NCBI RefSeq assembly: GCF_025698545.1
Contig: NC_068567.1
Location: 2,356,001-2,420,000 of the forward strand
Direction: 5' to 3'
DNA: 64,000 nucleotides
Origin: Gossypium raimondii
Taxonomy: Eukaryota > Streptophyta > Magnoliopsida > Malvales > Malvaceae
The translations under genes and the position numbers were made by a program. The notes under the pieces were generated by a model. The model saw nothing but the letters and a program-made list of their open reading frames with translations. It was not told the DNA's origin and searched no databases. The stretch's first letter is position 1. Every line of letters begins with the position of its first letter. Positions 36,601 to 49,399 of the stretch are shown here, one piece after another.

Positions 36601-39600
36601 CAAATCCTTTTCCATGTACCTCTGTTCTGTCCTTAAGTCATCCACTTCCTTAAGTAAAACGTCCCTGGTTATAAGGAGAAGGAAAGTTGCTAAATACCAA
36701 TAACAAGTCAATATTGTCTCTACAAAATTTTAAAGCTTAAAACAGATGGATAACAAGCTTCTCAACAACCTATATTTGGGTTAGGAAAAACAATGGTTGC
36801 TACCTTTTGCTTTGCAAATCGTTTAGCTCCGATTGAATATCTTCCACAGTTCTAGCACCACCTTGCCCTCTAATGTCAAACTTATATTCCAAACCTTCAA
36901 CTTTTGCTTGCAAACCCTGAATTTCTTGAAAGATCCTGTCAGCAGTTTCAACAGGTCCCACCAAGATCTCAATAGAATCCTTATCCATCTTTATTTGGGC
37001 TAAAACACCTAACACCTATAAGAATAACAACAATAGTAAAATAATAATGCATTGCTCAAACTAAACAATCATCATGAAAGGTTCTTTGTTATTTTTAAAA
37101 TTATACCATAAAATTTAAAATTATCAGTAATTATTTTTAAATGCAGAGCCAAGAAAAGTAAATTCAATAATTGCTTCTTTGGCAGTTGGCATATACAAAT
37201 TCTGCACACATACAGAAATTCAGGGAACATAGAAAAGAAAAGAAAAAAAAAAACAAGGTGAAGAAGAAAGAAGAATATTCTTTTAGATTGAAAGGTGTCA
37301 TCATATTTCACAGCCAATTATAACGACTTTCAGAGTTTTCACTTACATCATCTCATTACTTCTTGTTCAATAACAAAGTGAAATAGCAACTTCTAATGAT
37401 GATAAGGACTAACAAACAATGAAGAATGGTCTTCCTATAAAGTGGCAAATTATTTTAATTACAAAATTAGATTATCTGATCCTAAAAGATCCATTTAACA
37501 CCAAGTTATTTTTCATGAACCAGAAATATAGTATACTGAGGAAAATGTTTTCAGTAAACCTATTTTCAGCACTATACGACTGACCTCAGAAAGACTTGGA
37601 ATTAAACCTTGTTGCACTAGTAGGACCAGTAACAATAAATCATAGAATTATATATAATGAAACAGATACGTACATCATCATGGGCTTGAGACTTTTGATC
37701 CAGCTCTTCATTTAGTTCAAGCAATTTTTTCTCAGCAAGAGGAATTGCCTCCTTTACAGTTTTAATATATTCCTCATAAACCATTCGAAGCTTGTCCAAC
37801 TGCTGAAAGTAAGACTCAGCATTTGATGATTCCACTGCCAACACCTTCATATGTTCAGCCGAACTTGCAGCTTTAACTCTTTGCTGTAGTTTTTTCAAGA
37901 AAATACAACAGAATTTAGAACTTTATGCTAACTGAACCAATAGACACCCTATTAAGATTTAAATATCAGCAAATACCCCTGAAAGTTCACAGAAAAAAAT
38001 AATAAGTGGTCAAAGAGCGGTAAGGCTCTGGAAGTCCCAAGTACAGATCCCCCAACCCCCAATGTAGACAAGTTTATCAGTAAACATCTAAGAAAGAGAA
38101 GATCAATGATGAGCTCAAGAGAACTTATATATCATAATTCACAACCTTCTTAACAAATTCATCTTCTTCTTCAGCAGAAAAAGGACGCTCACAGCAGGGG
38201 CAAATATGATGAGCACGGGCAACTCTTTCAAATGGATCAAACATTTGCCTCATACCATCTGCAATGTTGTATTTGCTGCAAGAAATGATCCAGTTATATT
38301 ACTAGCATGACCAAGAAAATGAAAGAAAATGAATATATTCATACATAACCGAACATTGCCTCTAAAAAGTTAGGAGCAAGAACCTTTTATGAACATCTTT
38401 TTTCTCCTTTGCAGTCTCCAGGACTTGGGGATAGGAATCAATGGTAAAAGATTGTTTCTCTAAAGAATTTAGTCTGGCTTCAAGAAATTTCTTCCTAGCT
38501 GAATTTAGATGACAAAAGAAAACACAAGAAAATAATACGAGTAAACAACCTTGAAATATCGCATTGATAGCTTGGTTACATTCATCTCATGCTCTTTTGA
38601 AGCCAAAGGCTATGATCATGGACTCTTTATCAGTAGTAAGGTCCTCCCGGTTTAGGGAGGATGACATCACAGGTTCAATATTTATTGAGTTAATTCAAGT
38701 TTTGGTACATTTTCAATTTCTAATTTTCCAGGAATGGACCTCAGTCATTTCCCTAGGGCTTATTTTGTGTTCAGTGAATTCATCCACTTGAAAAATGTAT
38801 AGGTTATAAAACTTTGGTGACGCTCCTAAACAAAAAAAAAATTTAAGAATCTAAGTCCACGTATGACGAGTTTGATTTCACTAGATATTACCCCAAGGAT
38901 CTTATTACTATTTTGCATTAATGCAAAATCTGTGATTTAAGTATTTCCTCATTCTTGTCTCTCAATGCATGGCATGTTGTTGATACAGTAAGAGTGATAC
39001 TCATAAACTTGCTAAATCACATTTAGCAGCTAGCTTTTTCCTTCAATTCCAGCTATGATTTAAGATAAAATCACAATCCATTTAAACCCTAAATTAACTC
39101 CTAGATTTAACATGAATGTTAAATCTCCAGTGTAGTAAACCTACACATCAGAATCTTCCACACTATATAAAAAAAATCACAACAAGAACATAGGTATCAT
39201 TAAACACTATGAAGAAAAAAGGCATGAAGGCTACTTACAGTCCATTTCTTTCTTATGTTTGGATAAGTTACTATTAATTTCATCTATTTTCATCTGCAAA
39301 ATGTTTACTTCCTTCTCAGCTTCACTGGATTTTGTGCTCAATTCATCATACTCCTTTTGAACAGCGCTGCAGAGGGAATGGCTCAATTTTGAGACAAAAT
39401 CACAGACAAGTATATAAAAGCAGGAAAAAGGAATATTATAGTTGCAAGCACCTAAATATACAATTCCAAAGAATAACTCATATAATCATCACTCTTGGTC
39501 ATCATGAATACCAACCCTCCAACCCCCCGCCCCCCCTTTTCCCCTAAAAAGGAAAAAATATTCCTTCATAATAGCATGTTAAAAAATGAACCAAGTATTT

Positions 39601-42600
39601 TGGTTTAACTAACCTTAAAGTTCGGGTAACTTCCCTTTTCAAATCTTTGTCAGGAGGAACCCTCCCTTTTAGCACCACTCTAATCCTGTCCTTGTACTCT
39701 TCAATTCTGGAAAACAATAATAAAGCCATTAGCTTCAACAATAAAAAAGTAATAGACCCAAAACAAATTATATTGAGGCTGATTAAAGTTGAAAGATAAA
39801 GTAGATTTACATCTTTTTGTGCTGTTTCTTCTTATTCTCCAATTCTCTCGTACTTATAGATAGCTCCATTCTTTCTGTGGCCTCACCAGCGGCTAAATCT
39901 CTTTCATGACTAAGGACCTTAATCTTTTGATCTATGGCAAACACCTCAAGTTGCTTCTGTTCTACGATTTTATCATGGTTTCGTTCATCAAGTTGTCTAC
40001 TCTTTCTATCAATCTCAACTTGCTGCGATCAGCAAAAGAAAGATTATTATTTTCCATTTTTCTAATCAAGATTTACTAGGAAGAGGTTTTTGAATCCCAA
40101 GCAAAGCTGAATTTGAAAGGCTATACTCACCAAATTCTTTTCCCTGTCATCAAGGCTAGAAAGATTGACATCCGAAATTTGAATTTCAAGAAAATCACGA
40201 TTACTTTTCGTCTCTTCTAAACGTTTCAAAATAGAACCCTGAATTGTATCACATGTAAATGCCCATAAAATATGAGAATAAAGGTAGTTGGAGAGTAAGT
40301 TACATAAGTTTTCTAAAAGACAGACCTTGATTTCTAATTTTGCCTTCTTCTGAGCCTCAGCAATGTTGCAACGCTCACTTGCACCCATGTAGCAATCCCA
40401 TGCAGTCTTCAGCTTCTTGTCATTTGATTGCTGAAATTATGAGAAGTGATATTCAGGATAGGAACAACAGATATCAAACCATATTAATACTGGTGAAAGG
40501 ATAATCTAAATTTCTAAAATGCATCAATGACAATAAATAATGTGTTGTCCACCATACAAAACTTAACCCCTTTAATAGAGAAACAATAACAACTGCACAC
40601 AAAACCACCTTTTTCTCATCCAAATCTCTTTCAAGCTCCATTAACCTCACTTCTATTTGCCTAGTGAGGTTCAAAGCAACTTCATCACTAAATGGGCTAT
40701 TTGGAGTAGATCCTAAATTGAGCCGTGCAAATAGTTGTTCGATGGCTGTATCTCTGTCTTTTTTCGACAGCACGAGAGTCTGCAAAAGTGTAAAAGAGTT
40801 AACCATAATAAAAATCACACAATAGATGGCAATGATTTAATTTTAAAAATCTCCTGTCTTTTTGTAACACCTCAGCATCCCTTTGAAGCTTGCCAATCTC
40901 CCCAATATACGTCTCTAATTTCCTCCGATAAGCAGAGCTCTCCTCATTCAAATCCTGCTGGTTACTCTCCATTTTCTGAATTTTATTATCCAATAACATA
41001 ATCCTCTCGTCAAACTTGGTTTTCCATTCCATCAACTCTTCATCAGTATCTAACAGTACGGTACAAGAAAATATACATAAAAAATTAGTTATTCCATAAA
41101 TGCAGGATTTACATAGCTCCCACAGAAAGAAAAAAAAATTAAGAAAGAATCCTGCTTCTGCTGTTGAATTGACAAACCTTCATTTTCCTCAGCAAGAGCA
41201 GCATATTGTCTCTGCTGTTCCTTGAACAAAGTGCTCCTTTCAGCAGTCTTTGTAGATTTCTGGTCCTCTAGCTTTCGTAGATCCTTCAGGGTTAATTCAG
41301 CATTATGAATCTTAGCATCCAGGTCCTCAATGTTTTTCTCCAAGACTTGTATTTGGCTTTTCAAGGATTCTGTTTTTTCTTGATCCTGAGCAATGCTTTC
41401 TCGATGCTGTATGAAGACCATATCAAGAAAATCCCTTTTAAAAATAAACCTAAACCCTACTGTTAATCTTACGGATTAGCTTCCTGTAAAAATACCAGCT
41501 ATTAGATTAGCTCCAATGTTTCCAATAACTACATTTCCCCTCAACTTTGCTAGCCTTCACTCACTTCCACATATAGTCCTTTTCTTCACATTCAAGACAT
41601 ACATTCAATAATTGTTCAAAAAAAAAAAAGGACATACATTCAAGAAGGGCAATCTAGGTTTAGAGACACAAGTGTAATATCAATGTACGTCTTTGCAGTC
41701 CCACCAGGACAGAACTTAAGATTCCCCACAGTTAAAACACACAGAGAGAGAGAGCTGGAATGCTAAAACAATGGGCAAACATGCATGAAGATGCAGACTG
41801 ATAAATATCATGAATCAATGAATGCCACCCATAAAGCCCTAAACAAACATGAAAAACAGAAAACCTTTTCTGTAAACTAAAGCTTAACATGCACGGAGAT
41901 CGTCTTCAATCAGTTTCCTTCTTTATTTCTCCTGATAACAGAATTTCCTGCAGATTATATAACTTAAGGACAAAGATCCTTTGTGTTTTCCCTAAAATAA
42001 AATCAAACCCTTTAAGCCCTTACACTTTTTCTTAACAAAATTGACCAGCATCATTAGGCACCTCTAAAACACAATCACTTGTTGAATGACAGCACAGTAT
42101 GAGTCTGTTATGTGGCTTATGCCATGATGTAGACCACAGGAGCTTTATGATCCGATTTACAATGAGAGAGGAACAACAGTAACTCAGCAGAAATTATAAA
42201 CAAATATTAAATTGGACGAATAAGAAACAAGATTTAAATAAATGAAAAAGAAAAGATACAAAAGAATAACATATCCACCTTATATGCAGCATCTTTCAAG
42301 GTCTGTAAGTGCTCCAGTTTTAGCTTATAAGCCTTTATCTCTTGAGCCTGATCCTTGTGAAGCTTTTTTATAACCTCCAAGGCTCTTGTATATCTGTTTA
42401 CAGGCAGCCATTAGCAAAAGAATATCCTAAAACGGTCACAATAAGAAAACTAAACTTTTATTGTGGAAAAATCAGCAAATTAACTACCACAGTTAAGAAC
42501 TGTACATGTGTTTTAGGAAAGACATGCAAAATGTAAACCAAAACCATGCAAGGAAATCCATCATGCTTTACTAAAAGTAAAGAAGTTGTAACAGACATTA

Positions 42601-44379
42601 AACAATATCCAGATTTGCAATTTCAGATATATAAACATTTTATCCTGTAACACAAAAGAAATATGAAAATTATGATTCAATCCTAAAGAGATTGGGCATT
42701 TTCCTTAGAATATTAGATGAAAATTCTCAACTTGCAACCAAAACCTCAAGGAGAAAAGCACCATGTTAGTAGGCAGTCTTGCTTCAGAAAAGTTCTCTCG
42801 GCCTTTCGTAGGTAACCTTTCTAAGAACCATTTAGGAGCTTGAATGTATCATAAAATGAGCCGAAATCCATATGATTCAAGTCTAATCTTTCTCTGGTAC
42901 GGTGATTACTATTAAAACAAGAAGGCTTTTGAAATAAGTATATAAGCAATTTACAGACCTTGTACAGAAAGTAAATTACTTCATAGGGGCCACAAATATA
43001 TAAAGAGAGTTCAAGAGATGATGGAAAAAAAATATTGGATTCTTGGCATATAACTTGGAGAAAAAAATTGTGAATACAAGGGCATTTGAAAGGAAGGGTG
43101 TTTTGTAAACTAGACCTGATAAAAAATCCACAAACATGATAACATGAATAGTTTCACAGATAACAGATACCAGGTAGTACTCGGTGGATTTCAATATTGT
43201 CAGGCAAAGCTTTTTTCAGGGGAAAAAACAGCATACCTCGTAGCTGAGAAGATATCATCGAATTTCTTTTTCAAAGTCGAAGGATCTTGTAAAGGCCAAT
43301 TGGCCTCATCTTGGTGCACAAAAATCACATTCTCCAGAATAGCTTTCGAGACACCCATCAAAGCTGGGATTTCTCTGTCCATGTCAGCACATCTATAGCT
43401 GAGGCAAACTTTCTGCAGTTCATAACCAAACCAGAAAAATTAGAAGTACAACCAGTGGATTAAAACAACAAAATAAAACCACACTACAAACAAGTAGGAA
43501 CAGTCAAAGAAACATTGACTACAACCTCTCCGGTATGAGGATTTAGCGTCTGAAGAACACTCTCAATTGCTTTATACTCCATCTTCGATGCCTTTTGCGT
43601 CAATTGGAATGACCTTATACATACCACATCTTTTCCTGCAGCTGTCTTGAACCGGAGCTTAATTTGACCTTTTGTCTCCGTTTCCCCTGCAACCTACATA
43701 CAAGGTAAACATGTCCTATAACAATTCCTTGAAGTATTAGAAGTATTAAAATTATAAAAACAAAACACATGGTTCCCTCATACTCAATTTCATTGCTACA
43801 ACTTTTTTTGGTTCACCATTTTCGTTTTACTTCCTAAAAATTGCACAAAACCAAAATCAGATTTCACTGAAGATAAGCAAATGGCTAAAGTATATTACAT
43901 AATAGAACACATCTCTTACCATGTAAGCCAAATCATCCATTTTTCTAATATTATCAAAAGCTAAAATTTCTAATTCCTTAAAAACAATTATTCACTTTTG
44001 CATCAAAATGAAACTATATGTGTATATATATACATATAAAGAGTGAATAAGGATACCTTGGGATCATGAATGAAACTATGACCAGACCTTGCATTTGGAG
44101 GCAACTCCCCAGTGCATGAAAGTTTCAAACATTCTATAATTGTCTGCAACACCCCCCCCCCCCGGCAAAAATAAAAACAAACAAAACCCATTAAAGAAAA
44201 CTTTACAAAGAAGCAATATATTAATTTAAAAAATGAAGTGAGGAATGAATGATTACAGTTTTGCCAGCGCCATTGGGTCCAACGATTAGGGTTAAGGGTT
44301 TAAAGAAAGTGATGACGTTTTTGTTTTCCGGGTCGAAGCTCCGGATTCCTTTTATCAACATTTTATCAACCGTGCTCAT
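33662..44379 (-). CDS. RAD50: DNA double-strand break repair protein RAD50, complete 27-exon gene
   Basis: RAD50 is the SMC-like ATPase of the MRE11-RAD50-NBS1 complex for break repair, telomere care and meiosis. Exons (5' to 3'): 44379-44257, 44143-44057, 43693-43526, 43412-43237, 42393-42279, 41406-41178, 41049-40871, 40779-40609, 40430-40326, 40238-40131, 40022-39811, 39706-39614, 39366-39239, 38498-38384, 38275-38146, 37883-37674, 37015-36804, 36664-36463, 35909-35740, 35660-35336, 35027-34902, 34820-34768, 34553-34403, 34328-34266, 34158-34025, 33925-33797, 33701-33662. All phases join, giving 1317 residues (Arabidopsis 1316). Walker A GPNGAGKT is at 34-41, the zinc hook CPCC at 695-698 between long coiled coils, then signature RCSAGQK, Walker [16 protein letters not shown] and the end [11 protein letters not shown]. 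Introns contain G-rich tracts in the transcript. It appears functional. Confidence 0.96.
39514..39544 (-). other. G-quadruplex-like tract in RAD50 intron 12
   Basis: On the transcribed (minus) strand the intron between exons 12 and 13 reads G4-A4-G7-C-G6-TTGGA-G3. It has four G runs of three or more with short loops, so it fits an intramolecular G-quadruplex in RNA or in the non-template DNA strand. Confidence 0.7.
44152..44163 (-). repeat. G12 tract just before the RAD50 exon 2 acceptor
   Basis: A run of 12 C on the plus strand is G12 in the RAD50 transcript. It ends 8 nt before the intron 1 AG acceptor (exon 2 starts at 44143), where a polypyrimidine tract would be expected. Confidence 0.9.
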
Positions 44380-44780
44380 CTTCTTTTTCTTTGGGTTTTT
44401 ATCAAATTCTGGGTTTGTGTTTTTAGCTCACTGATGATGAAGCAAACTCACGAAAGCTGCAAAAACAAAACAAAACAAAAAGCGGGTTTCATGCAAAACG
44501 AAAAAAAAAGTTAATGATTCTTATAGGAACGTTTATTTCAGCAGAAGGGGAAAATACTGAAAACATATTGACTCAGAGACCGAGTGACTCTGAATCATAG
44601 TAGAGATTGAAGGGAGGCACAAAAAATGGGGGGAAATGAGCATTGATTGTTACTTTTGTAGACTGTTCTCAAGAAGAAAGTGGAAAGACCGGACCGGACC
44701 GGGTTATTTGGGTATATTTTATTTTGGTTAAATTCTATAGGTAGTCCCTGTATTAAGTGTTGTTTTAAATGTTACACCAA
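44380..44780. other. RAD50 upstream region
   Basis: The RAD50 5' UTR and promoter lie here on the minus strand. No TATA box was evident. No other gene seen. Confidence 0.5.
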
Positions 44781-44784
44781 AAAG

Positions 44785-45580
44785 CACACTCTTGGATTTG
44801 GAAGAGCTTGGTCCATGGTAGAGATGCTTGCAAAAGTGGAGTTGATGTTGAAATTTGGCAAGGTAATCAATGCATCAATAGAAGCCAACTCGTTCAAGCT
44901 GTATTCAAATGAGCTCAATTCACCGGTGGATCGAAGTCTTGTATCCAAATGTGATATGGCACCAGAAAGTAAGGAATGTCCCTTTGCACCAGCTTTATGG
45001 TTTGGATGCCCATGAAACCTTCGTATTGAGAATATGAATGGTTATGGAATAATCGAATGGTTGAAGAAGTTGCTTTATGTCCTCTCACTTGATGTGGGTC
45101 ATCTGGGAATGTCGAAATGCTAAGGTTTTTCAAGGTACTCAACCTAACCCAATGGGAGCAATACAATAAATCCCTCACTTGGCACAAGGTTTTGTAGAAG
45201 TTCATGATCCCGGATGTATGCTTGTTAACCATCCACAAAATCAGAAAGTGGAGTTTCCACTGCAAGTTGAACACTCATGGTTTATATCAGTAGCTGCAAT
45301 TATAACAGATCAAATCATGTTATGGTATACTTACGAGGATACCAACAATGTTCATTGCAGACTTCTTCTACTTTGTTTGACATTGGTTCGGCTAAAGGAG
45401 ATGGCAACTGACAGATGTGTATGCAAGGACCCTTGTATGAAATGGCTTAATATTTTGCAGGGAAGAACAGCTATCTAATGGCAGTACCAACCTTTAATGG
45501 AGGATATCATCTTGCTGCAAAGGGAGATACAGCTTATAGGTGACCAATCCAGGGGTATCGTCTATGGCTAAAATCGTAGC
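44785..45580 (+). pseudogene. Decayed LINE tail (zinc-binding RT region and RNase H)
   Basis: Scattered plus-strand frames resemble the C-terminal part of plant L1-type LINE proteins: SKCDMAPESKECPFAPALWFGCP, then NGYGIIEWLKKLL, then IWECRNAKVFQGTQPNPMGAIQ, and finally KWLNILQGRTAI / WQYQPLMEDIILLQ, which fits the end of the RNase H domain. The frames are separated by several stops and shifts. The upstream reverse transcriptase is absent, and no poly(A) tail or target duplication was found. It lies directly upstream of RAD50 in the opposite sense. Confidence 0.55.
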
Positions 45581-47310
45581 TTATAGTTGGCCCTAATAGT
45601 TAGTTATAAGGTTATGTAACAAAAACAAACATCATGTCAAATTATTTTACAGGACGAGATATCGAAAAATTTACATATGTGTGATTTAGGGACGGTCGTA
45701 GAATTAGTAAATTTGACATTTATTTGAGGAATTTAAATTGATTAAAATATATTTCAAGTTTTTATAGGCTTTATGATTTAGAATTTAATCATTTACTTTT
45801 GCTTTTAGGAAATTAGTTCATTTGTTTTTGAATTTTAAATTTTAAATTAATTTGTTAACACGGTTAAAATTATGATTTTTAATTCATTGGTGTAATATTC
45901 TGAAATGGAAAATATTCACTTAGTTACTATGTAATTTATAAATTGTGTTATAATAAACATGAATTTAATAAAAGAATTTTAGTAATACTAACAATCAAAC
46001 TTGTATTTTAGATCTGAAAAAATAAAAATATTAAGTTTCTAAAAATAAAAGTAGAAAGATTAAAGTTCAAATGTATAAAAAATATAGGGACATAAAGCAT
46101 ATTTTAACCATTTAAACAAATCACAAATATTTTTTGGGAAGATTTTTGAAAAATGAGTTAAAATGCCAATTTACCATGAAAGTTGAAATTTATCACTATA
46201 CCTTTTTTTATTAATATATGCCATTATACTTCGAGAATTTAATTAAATTTCCACACAATTTGTATGTAATTTAATTTTAGTACTAAACTTTAAATTTCCT
46301 TGAAATTTGTAATTAATTTTATTTTAATTAAATTTCATCACTTGGTGATTTGAAAATAGGATTTAACAAAAAATTTATTTCAAGTACTTTAGTTTTATAA
46401 TTAAAACGAAATTAATTTATAAAATATTAAAATTAATAACTTGATTTTTTATTTAATAAAAGAAAGACTCAAAATAAAATAATAATAAAAAGCTTACCTT
46501 TTCTATAAATAGTTATTATTAAATGTTAATTTTTTATAAATAACTTAAATCTTTTTTTATAGAAACAATTTTCATTAATTGTTAAAAATGAAAGTTTTTA
46601 ATTAAATTTTGTCTTTGGCCCCAAACTTACTGGCACCTTCTCTCAAGATGATACTTAACGATTTTTGTGTCCCGAATTTTATTCTGTCAATGATTTTGTT
46701 ACTTTTTTATAGCGCTGTTAAATTTAATACATGTGACACTTTTTAGACCATCATGGTAGTAATAATGATATCATAATGATAAAAGTACGATAAATTGATG
46801 GAAAAATTAAACAATGTGATTAGTTATCTTTAATTGCTCACATCCGAAATTGAGAGCGACTAAATTACTTCATTTTTTTTAAAGGAACCAATTTGTTTAA
46901 TATCAAATTTGAGACGGGCCAGAGAAATCATTTTACCCAAGAATTTTAAGTCTGGTTTCTTGCAAACATCGAGGCTTCTCCCATGTAAATATGGTGCAAG
47001 AAACAATTGAAGACTAAACACTGTAATTGTTTTCAATATGCATCCTAAACCTATGTTACTCAGATTCGAAGATTTCGAAGATAGATATGGATATACACTT
47101 GACGTAGATATCTTCATTTTTTATCCTAAATTCTTTTTATATGTATATGGAAGATTTTCACAGGAGAGAATCGTATTCCTGCATATCGATGCTTGAATAC
47201 GAGTCAAACCGAGTACAGAAAGAAAAATGAAGAATCAGAGCAACACTATCCTAAACACAATGAGATACAAGGAATGACACCATAGCAATTTTCAGTGGAT
47301 CTTATAGCTT
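45581..47310. other. Intergenic DNA with a dispersed repeat
   Basis: The stretch 45710-46110 shares about 350 bp of ordered blocks with 52260-52600 (TTATAATAAAC/TTGTAATAAACCCG, GAATTTAATAAAAGAATTTTA, GCATATTTTAACCA). The remainder is AT-rich. The 3' UTR of the minus-strand gene at 47311 is at the right edge. No gene seen. Confidence 0.5.
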
Positions 47311-48136
47311 TCACTCACTAGGTGGAACGTCACCTTTGAGCACCTTCCACGGTCCACCATAAAATTTAGGCTTCATCAGTGGCACTGCTTCCCCAGGATG
47401 ATCTTCCCAGTACTTTTCCTGATAAAAGAAATAACACAAATTCTTATTATGATTAAAAACATGGATCATTCCAATGACCTTTGCACGATATATGCTTGGC
47501 AAAAATAGTATGAAAATAAATGATATTTGCTTGAGTTGCATGTTCCAATCCTCATTCATGAATTGGATGAACAAATCGACCACTTTGTATGTTTGGAAAA
47601 TCGAAAATAAACCTGTTTTTAGGCCAGTTCAATGTCTCCCCAGGTTGAAATATTAAAGCAGACAAGACAGTTTTTTGGTTTTCAGTTCAACCGGTCCAAT
47701 TCTAGTTACAAATTGCTATACAATCTACTGAGCCTAATAGTAGCTTGCTGTAATACAATTACCAAATAGCTAAAAGAAGCCTAAAGAATTAAGCTACTGT
47801 GATTTCAACAATTCATAAGCATTTCACAATTTCTAATGTGATTTCCAAGATTATTTATACATACATATATATATAAACATTTTAGAAAAAGAAAGGAAAA
47901 CCCTTTATCAATATAATGCAAGGAAATCCATGGAGATGGTGGAAAGGAAGTACCTTGTAGAGCTGCTCAGTAATGGCGGCACCAATGACACCGGTGTAAA
48001 AAGCTGCAACATAAATGGTAACGAGAGGCGTAAAAGATTTGGGTCTTCGATAAGGCTCTAACATGTCCCAAAGAAATGTTCTTTCCCATTTGTTGTAAAC
48101 ATAATCTGCATATTTTCTCCATAGATAGCTCGCCAT
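47311..48136 (-). CDS. Small conserved mitochondrial-type membrane protein (complex I P1-like candidate)
   Basis: Two exons, 47954-48136 and 47311-47418, encode 96 residues. The protein begins MASYLWRKYADYVYNKWERT, has one hydrophobic segment at about 40-58 (VTIYVAAFYTGVIGAAI), and a hydrophilic tail EKYWEDHPGEAVPLMKPKFY...VPPSE. The sequence is strongly plant-conserved. From memory it resembles the plant-specific respiratory complex I subunit P1 (Arabidopsis At1g67350), but I am unsure and earlier annotations of such proteins vary. The size, single membrane segment and positively charged start fit a mitochondrial inner-membrane subunit. A separate 5' UTR exon lies about 1 kb upstream on the same strand. 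Confidence 0.8.
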
Positions 48137-48429
48137 TTTCTTTTTCCTTCCACCTCCCCTTTTCTAGTACTTTTCTTTATGGTTTGTTGATGATTTATGT
48201 TGGACTCACTTGATTACGGTGGCGCCCGAGATGTAATGACTTGGTGTGAGGGAAGTGAATGCTGAAAGAGTACCCAAAAACCTACTTGAAAGTGACAATT
48301 CAACCAAAAAAAAAATCAAATTTTCAAGACAGTTACAGAGATATGGATCTTCAAAGACTTTTAACTACATGAAAAAACTTTCTAAAGTTGAACATACTTG
48401 TATTAGACATTTCATAAAAAAAAAGGTTT

Positions 48430-48730
48430 GAGCAAGCCGAACTAGAGTACCCTTATGTTTACCCTTATGTTTTACTTGAATAGCTCACGAGCCTAGTCGA
48501 GTTATTTTTAATCAGTATTAAAAATCTCAATTCAAACTTGAGCTAAAGTGCAAATAATTAAGTTTATAGCTGAGTATGAAAATCGAGTCTATTTTTACTA
48601 TATAAACTCAAGTTTTATCTCAAATCTAGCTCAAACTTCAGGCGAGCTTCGAATTTCGAATCAAGCTTGAGCTTCTTATACTTAAACTCAACTTAGCTTG
48701 AATTAACCCCTATTTGAATTTGGTTGCCTG
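48430..48730. repeat. hAT-MITE-like repeat in the 5' UTR intron
   Basis: The stretch carries many CGAG/CTCG and TTGAGCT/AGCTCAA words (GAGCCTAGTCGAG, TCAAGCTTGAGCTTC, AACTCAACTTAGC) and ends near AACCCCTATT. This resembles the GGGGTGAG element class seen at 16694. Ends and target duplication are unclear. Confidence 0.35.
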
Positions 48731-49213
48731 ATCAAGAATCAATTACATAGCTATAATCATTCATACAACACTGCTAACCTATAAGGAAGTCAATATTCGA
48801 CATGGACTCGTATTTAATAAGTTTCTTCATGTACTCGAAGGATACCGGAAGATTATATCTATACCATATCCGAAAATGAATTCAAAATAAAAATTTGAGA
48901 AAACTCAAAGTGAAAACTGGAAGCTTCCAAAATAAACTACTGACTGATACAATCACAACAATATTCATTCTTTCAGTAAATTATAAAACCCTAAGAGTTT
49001 TTAGGATGATTAATCGTCAAATTGGAAGAACTTATTGACCTAACAAATTAAACAACAGTCAATGCTAATCGAGCCATTAATAAAAGCAAATAATGGAAAA
49101 AGGATGTAAGACAAACCTGGTTATTGCGAACCGTACCGCCGTTTTCCTGGCCGCCGATCAGAGGATAAGGGAAATAAGGAGTCGAACTGTGAAACAAAGG
49201 CACGAATTCTTAC

Positions 49214-49330
49214 CTGGGAGTCGATCTGAGCAAAAAAAAAAAACCAGCAAACGAAGGGAGCTCCGCTCTCTAGGATGGACTGAAACGGTGGAGTTTATCG
49301 CCGGAGATATATCAAAATAAGAGAGATTGA
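49214..49330 (-). other. 5' UTR exon of the small membrane-protein gene
   Basis: On the minus strand a leader rich in TCTCTC ends CGACTCCCAG/GTAAGAATT, a good donor at 49214/49213. The intron would run to an acceptor (probably ACTAG near 48164) shortly before the start codon at 48136. This arrangement is common in plant mitochondrial-protein genes. Confidence 0.5.
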
Positions 49331-49399
49331 AGGAGAGAGAAGCTTCACTCCTTAGTGGCTGGGTTTCTTGTTTTCTTCCCCACATTCATACGGTCCATT

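Noticed and set aside
44680-45274. Frames of 111 and 119 codons near 45 kb as host genes
   Set aside because: The plus frame resembles a LINE tail and the minus frame is its antisense; stops surround both.
49093-49385. 75-codon frames on both strands near 49.2 kb
   Set aside because: They overlap the likely 5' UTR exon of the small membrane-protein gene and match no family.
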